Positions 32,792 to 35,824 of a stretch of DNA of 35,824 bases are shown here, piece after piece. How positions within the stretch are numbered: the stretch's first letter is position 1; each line of letters opens with the position of its first letter. A model generated the notes under the pieces. The model was not told the DNA's origin. It saw nothing but the letters and a program-made list of their open reading frames with translations, and did no database searches. Source of the stretch: Gammaproteobacteria bacterium (lineage in GTDB: Bacteria > Pseudomonadota > Gammaproteobacteria > UBA9339); NCBI GenBank assembly GCA_023135155.1, contig JAGLTR010000011.1, positions 1-35,824 of the forward strand, read 5' to 3'. The translations under genes and the position numbers were made by a program.

Positions 32792-35743
32792 ATGGGTAAT
32801 ATAACAGTTAGAGAATCAATTAGTCAGTTACAGCAGCTTATGTGCGAAGCTGAAGAGTTGCGTTTAGCTATAATTCATAATTTACATCAGTTTATTGAAT
32901 TTGATCCTGCTTTGGCAATTGATATTAGAGCTGCTTATAAACCACAGAACGATAAGCTTATCGAGCGTGTGAAAAGCGTTGCGGGAGCTCAAGAGTATGC
33001 GCGTGTACAAAAACATTTTGCTGGTCAGCATGTGTTGCTTACTACTATGCAAGAAGATTTAGAGATCTTGCAGTCGCTTGTTGATCATATCGGCAATGTT
33101 GTCACTAAGTTATCAAATAGCAACGTTGTTTCAAATAAAGAGCATGCAGCTATTATGCAGGAGCTTGCAACGCGTTGGGAAAAAATTATTTGTCCGCATG
33201 ATGATCCAGTAAAGGTTCGTGAATATAGCGCCCGTGGTGGAAATGTTGATATTACCGATTATTGTGGTATTTCAGATTTCACCAGCGAAGTCGTTTTTCA
33301 TGAGATTCGTTTACAGAAAATAGAAGTTGCCTTACAAGCGCAAGAAGAATTTAATAAGCCTCCGACTACACACCCGGTTACTCAACAAGCCACAGTAAAT
33401 GTGGACGACGCTGTGTTTGCCGAAGTCGACAAAATTGCGCAAGAAGTTGCTGGTTTTGCCTTCGGCAGATATGGTTCGCAGTTTGCGTTATATGAGAAAC
33501 TAATACATCAAGCAACTAGTAAGAAGCGTGTAAATAAATTAGTTAACGAACTTACGAGATCGAATATTAAATTACCACAGGTAGTTAATGCTTGTGGCGG
33601 TATTGTTGCTTATGAGAATCCTTGGTTTAAATCGCTCGGTGATTTGGCTTTAAATAAATCTAATTTAATGCAGCTAGAGCGCGAGTTGTTAGCTCACCAG
33701 GAGCAGGTACAGGATAATAAAGAGGTTTTGGTAAAGGTTAATTTTGCGTTGCAACAGGTGCGCTCTGATTTGGCGCAACTAAATAGTAATCGTTTTAAAA
33801 AACTGCTAAAGCAGAGTCGAGAAATAAGTGGCTGGGCTGCTAAACATAAAGATGGTAAGCCAGGCGCAAATATGTTGCGTAAAATATTCGCGACAAGTGA
33901 TAAAAGCTTTAGATTGCAATTAAGGCATGCTGAGACGAATGGTTATGAGCAAATGTTGCGTAATAATTATGTGCGTCATCTCGGTGTCGTCAATGATTAT
34001 TTCATGCCGCAATTTAGTCGTTTACAGGCTGAGGCTGATAAACATCATGTTTCTGCTGAAAAGCTTAATCTTGATAAGTTTCGCGATCCGATGCTAGCTG
34101 CTAATTCAACTGACGAGTTGGTTGCTATTAAAACGGCTATTAGTGCTGAGCAGGCCCAATTTGGTAATTTATATGATTTGCGTGCTCGTATGACGGATAG
34201 TGCTGAGTTGGCTATATGTTGGATGGGGTTAAACACAGGCATTATTGCAGAAATACAAGAGCGACTGTTTTACTGCGTAGAAAGTATCGCTCCTGATGAT
34301 GCGGAAAAAGCAGAGCGTATTGCTAATCTTATTCTAAGTCTTGGTGGTTATGCGGATGCAAGAAGTTATACCGCCTGGGGACGCGCGCAAGAGACAGTAG
34401 AAAAAGAATTAAATACTGTTTATGGGAATGTTAAAAATAAGAGTTTATTTCAAAAAAGTGTAAATAGATATCTAGATACTTTGAGTAATGCTGGTGTGGC
34501 TGATGCAGAGTTCTCGCAGAAAATATCCGAGGTGCAGACACACTTAAAAACCAGCGATGATTCAAATTACGAAACATATAAGCAGCTGCAAGTTCTTGCA
34601 TCTGAACATGGCAGATTATGTCGTAAAGAAAATGCGCATACAGTTCCACAGTTGGTGGCATTGATGGAACATATTTTGGGTGGGCATGATATTGTTAATG
34701 CTGAATTGGTTGCAGCAGTACGAGCGTTACGTAGTTATTATGTTGATGCGCAAGATGGCTTTGAGCCGCAAAATATGCAGACAATAGAAGGTGTTTATTC
34801 GTTATTTAATGTTGATAGTAAGTATGCAGCTGAACCAAAGATCTCTGCAGTAGCTTTAACTATGAGTAAACTTGATCAGTTAGCAAGAGAGGCAGATGCG
34901 TATATTGCAATTGCCCATCAAGTAACTGCTGCTAATGAGGTGTTAAAGCAAAGATTAAATTTAGACAGCGTTAATTTCGCACCAGTAAAAGTTGATGCTG
35001 CGATCCAACTTATTAAAAACATGAAATCTGCGCATAATGCTAGGGAGCTGTTTTCTGCTTTAAGTGCTGATATGGTGCTTTGCGAACATAATATTAATGT
35101 GCTTAATGAGCGTATTGATGCACTAAATACACATTTAGAAACTATTGGCGCAGTTAAAGCGCTACCTTTTGAACAAAAATGTAATGATGTAAAAGGGAAT
35201 TTAGTACCAGCTATTACAGAGTTGCGCGCAAAATTGCAGCAAGAGCAGACGGTGCAGCATGAATTACATGAGCGTTTGACTAGTGCAACAGAGTTAAAAC
35301 AGCAATTATGTTTTGATGCGATGCCTTGGAGTCGACGCGTTATGAAGGCTTGGACTTTTGGTGTTAAAAATCCTCGAGTTGTTCTAGCAAACGCGCGCAA
35401 ACATCCGGTAAAAGTTGGTGCTACATTGCTCGGTTTAGCTGCTGTTGGTGTCTTGACTGCTAAAATAGCGCTACCAATTGCTGCTATCGGTATCGCAGCA
35501 AAGATAGCCACGACTGCAAAGGTTGCAACCATATTAATTGGTGATGCAGCTATTGCTTCTGCTTCATTAGCAAACTCAGTAGAAGAAATATCTGACAAAA
35601 TGAGTGAGGTAAGCAGTGTAGAGCAGCAAGCAAAAAACTCTGCTGGCGCACTAGATAGCCACTGTCACTCATCTGTCGCCTCTGAAATTGCAGACGAAGA
35701 CTATGATAGCGAAAAGGGAATTGCACCAGCACTTACGACTTAA
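32792..35743 (+). CDS. Unrecognised 983-residue coiled-coil protein with C-terminal membrane hairpin
   Basis: ATG 32792 is chosen because GAGGAAGG precedes it closely; an in-frame GTG at 32765 has no site. Nearly the whole chain is helical and charged, with many Gln/Glu/Lys/Leu heptad-like runs (for example LMQLERELLAHQEQVQDNKE near 295-320). Residues about 871-928 are Ala/Ile/Val-rich and could form two membrane segments (VGATLLGLAAVGVLTA, ALPIAAIGIAAKI). The final 55 residues are polar and acidic (SEIADEDYDSEKG). No signal peptide or family recognised. Long coiled coils with a late membrane hairpin and acidic tail occur among translocated effectors of intracellular bacteria; that role is speculation here. 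A terminator hairpin follows. Confidence 0.75.
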   Translation: MGNITVRESISQLQQLMCEAEELRLAIIHNLHQFIEFDPALAIDIRAAYKPQNDKLIERVKSVAGAQEYARVQKHFAGQHVLLTTMQEDLEILQSLVDHIGNVVTKLSNSNVVSNKEHAAIMQELATRWEKIICPHDDPVKVREYSARGGNVDITDYCGISDFTSEVVFHEIRLQKIEVALQAQEEFNKPPTTHPVTQQATVNVDDAVFAEVDKIAQEVAGFAFGRYGSQFALYEKLIHQATSKKRVNKLVNELTRSNIKLPQVVNACGGIVAYENPWFKSLGDLALNKSNLMQLERELLAHQEQVQDNKEVLVKVNFALQQVRSDLAQLNSNRFKKLLKQSREISGWAAKHKDGKPGANMLRKIFATSDKSFRLQLRHAETNGYEQMLRNNYVRHLGVVNDYFMPQFSRLQAEADKHHVSAEKLNLDKFRDPMLAANSTDELVAIKTAISAEQAQFGNLYDLRARMTDSAELAICWMGLNTGIIAEIQERLFYCVESIAPDDAEKAERIANLILSLGGYADARSYTAWGRAQETVEKELNTVYGNVKNKSLFQKSVNRYLDTLSNAGVADAEFSQKISEVQTHLKTSDDSNYETYKQLQVLASEHGRLCRKENAHTVPQLVALMEHILGGHDIVNAELVAAVRALRSYYVDAQDGFEPQNMQTIEGVYSLFNVDSKYAAEPKISAVALTMSKLDQLAREADAYIAIAHQVTAANEVLKQRLNLDSVNFAPVKVDAAIQLIKNMKSAHNARELFSALSADMVLCEHNINVLNERIDALNTHLETIGAVKALPFEQKCNDVKGNLVPAITELRAKLQQEQTVQHELHERLTSATELKQQLCFDAMPWSRRVMKAWTFGVKNPRVVLANARKHPVKVGATLLGLAAVGVLTAKIALPIAAIGIAAKIATTAKVATILIGDAAIASASLANSVEEISDKMSEVSSVEQQAKNSAGALDSHCHSSVASEIADEDYDSEKGIAPALTT

Positions 35744-35792
35744 AGTTTGAACCATGGTAATTAACGTAGCGCAACTGTATTGCTTATAAACT

Positions 35793-35817
35793 GTAGAGAC
35801 GCCCAACCTGGGCGTCT
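35793..35817. repeat. GACGCCC palindrome at the right edge
   Basis: Same common form as elsewhere (loop AACCT), 49 bp after the stop of the 983-residue gene. Whether an inverted partner follows lies outside the window. Confidence 0.85.
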
Positions 35818-35821
35818 TTTT
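35798..35821 (+). terminator. Rho-independent terminator of the 983-residue gene
   Basis: Stem GACGCCC / GGGCGTC, loop AACCT, then five T. Formed by the palindromic repeat. Confidence 0.7.
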
Positions 35822-35824
35822 AAA

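Noticed and set aside
34918-35598. 226-codon open frame on the minus strand
   Set aside because: Antisense to the 983-residue gene, which has the better ribosome-binding site and continues across it; the Ala/Ser/Cys-rich translation is typical of a shadow frame.
10152-35817. Repeated GACGCCC palindromes as a possible CRISPR array
   Set aside because: Copies are scattered over 25 kb, mostly as inverted pairs, with no regular unique spacers and no cas genes.
1-35824. tRNA or rRNA genes
   Set aside because: No cloverleaf with a recognisable T-arm (GTTCGAATC-type) or rRNA segment was seen on either strand by eye; a covariance-model scan would settle it.

Overview
The window looks like a chromosomal segment of an AT-rich gammaproteobacterium, most plausibly a host-associated member of the Legionellales/Coxiellaceae type. 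That placement is an inference: it rests on gammaproteobacterial gene neighbourhoods (mrdA-rodA-mltB with rsfS-rlmH; leuS-lptE-holA-nadD; miaB / phoH-ybeY-corC-lnt), on an eukaryotic-like phosphatase, and on large orphan coiled-coil proteins. No rRNA, tRNA or secretion-system gene is present to confirm it.

Layout. 1-861 (-) is the start of an exported protein that runs off the left edge. 967-6778 (-) is a cell-elongation block: mrdA (PBP2), rodA, mltB and a TPR-methyltransferase. 6829-7809 (-) is a dual-specificity-type phosphatase sitting between mrdA and rlmH-rsfS. 8776-9287 (-) is a YefM-YoeB toxin-antitoxin pair, followed by a YhhQ-type transporter. 10077-10528 is gene-free and full of palindromes. 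10529-12736 (+) carries a ferritin-like protein and malic enzyme. 12802-15621 (-) carries two unrecognised proteins. 15745-20426 (-) is nadD, holA, lptE, leuS. 20714-22126 (+) is an orphan TraI_2-type protein. 22157-26140 (-) is lnt, corC, ybeY, phoH. 26257-29171 is an accessory insert: a lipoprotein, a 145-bp MITE, an insertion sequence and an exported protein. 29273-31873 (-) is miaB and an MFS transporter. 32012-32636 (+) is VapBC, and 32792-35743 (+) is a 983-residue coiled-coil protein.

Two conserved clusters are split by accessory DNA: nadD is separated from rsfS-rlmH by about 7 kb, and miaB from phoH by about 3 kb.

The most striking non-gene signal is a family of short palindromes (GAGACGCCC-N5-GGGCGTCTC) present at about nine loci, five of them as inverted doublets resembling REPINs. 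In four doublets the hairpin next to an upstream stop codon carries a T-tract on the correct strand, so it should act as that gene's Rho-independent terminator. One copy supplies the miaB stop codon, another touches the lnt stop, and one has a 134-bp MITE inserted exactly in its loop. A second, unrelated palindrome family has been inserted in frame inside two proteins (mltB and the TPR-methyltransferase), in the manner of Rickettsia palindromic elements.

Several start codons were reassigned from the longest possible reading frames (malic enzyme, nadD, leuS, corC, phoH, vapC, the TraI_2-type protein, the lipoprotein and the 983-residue protein), using ribosome-binding sites and family N-termini.
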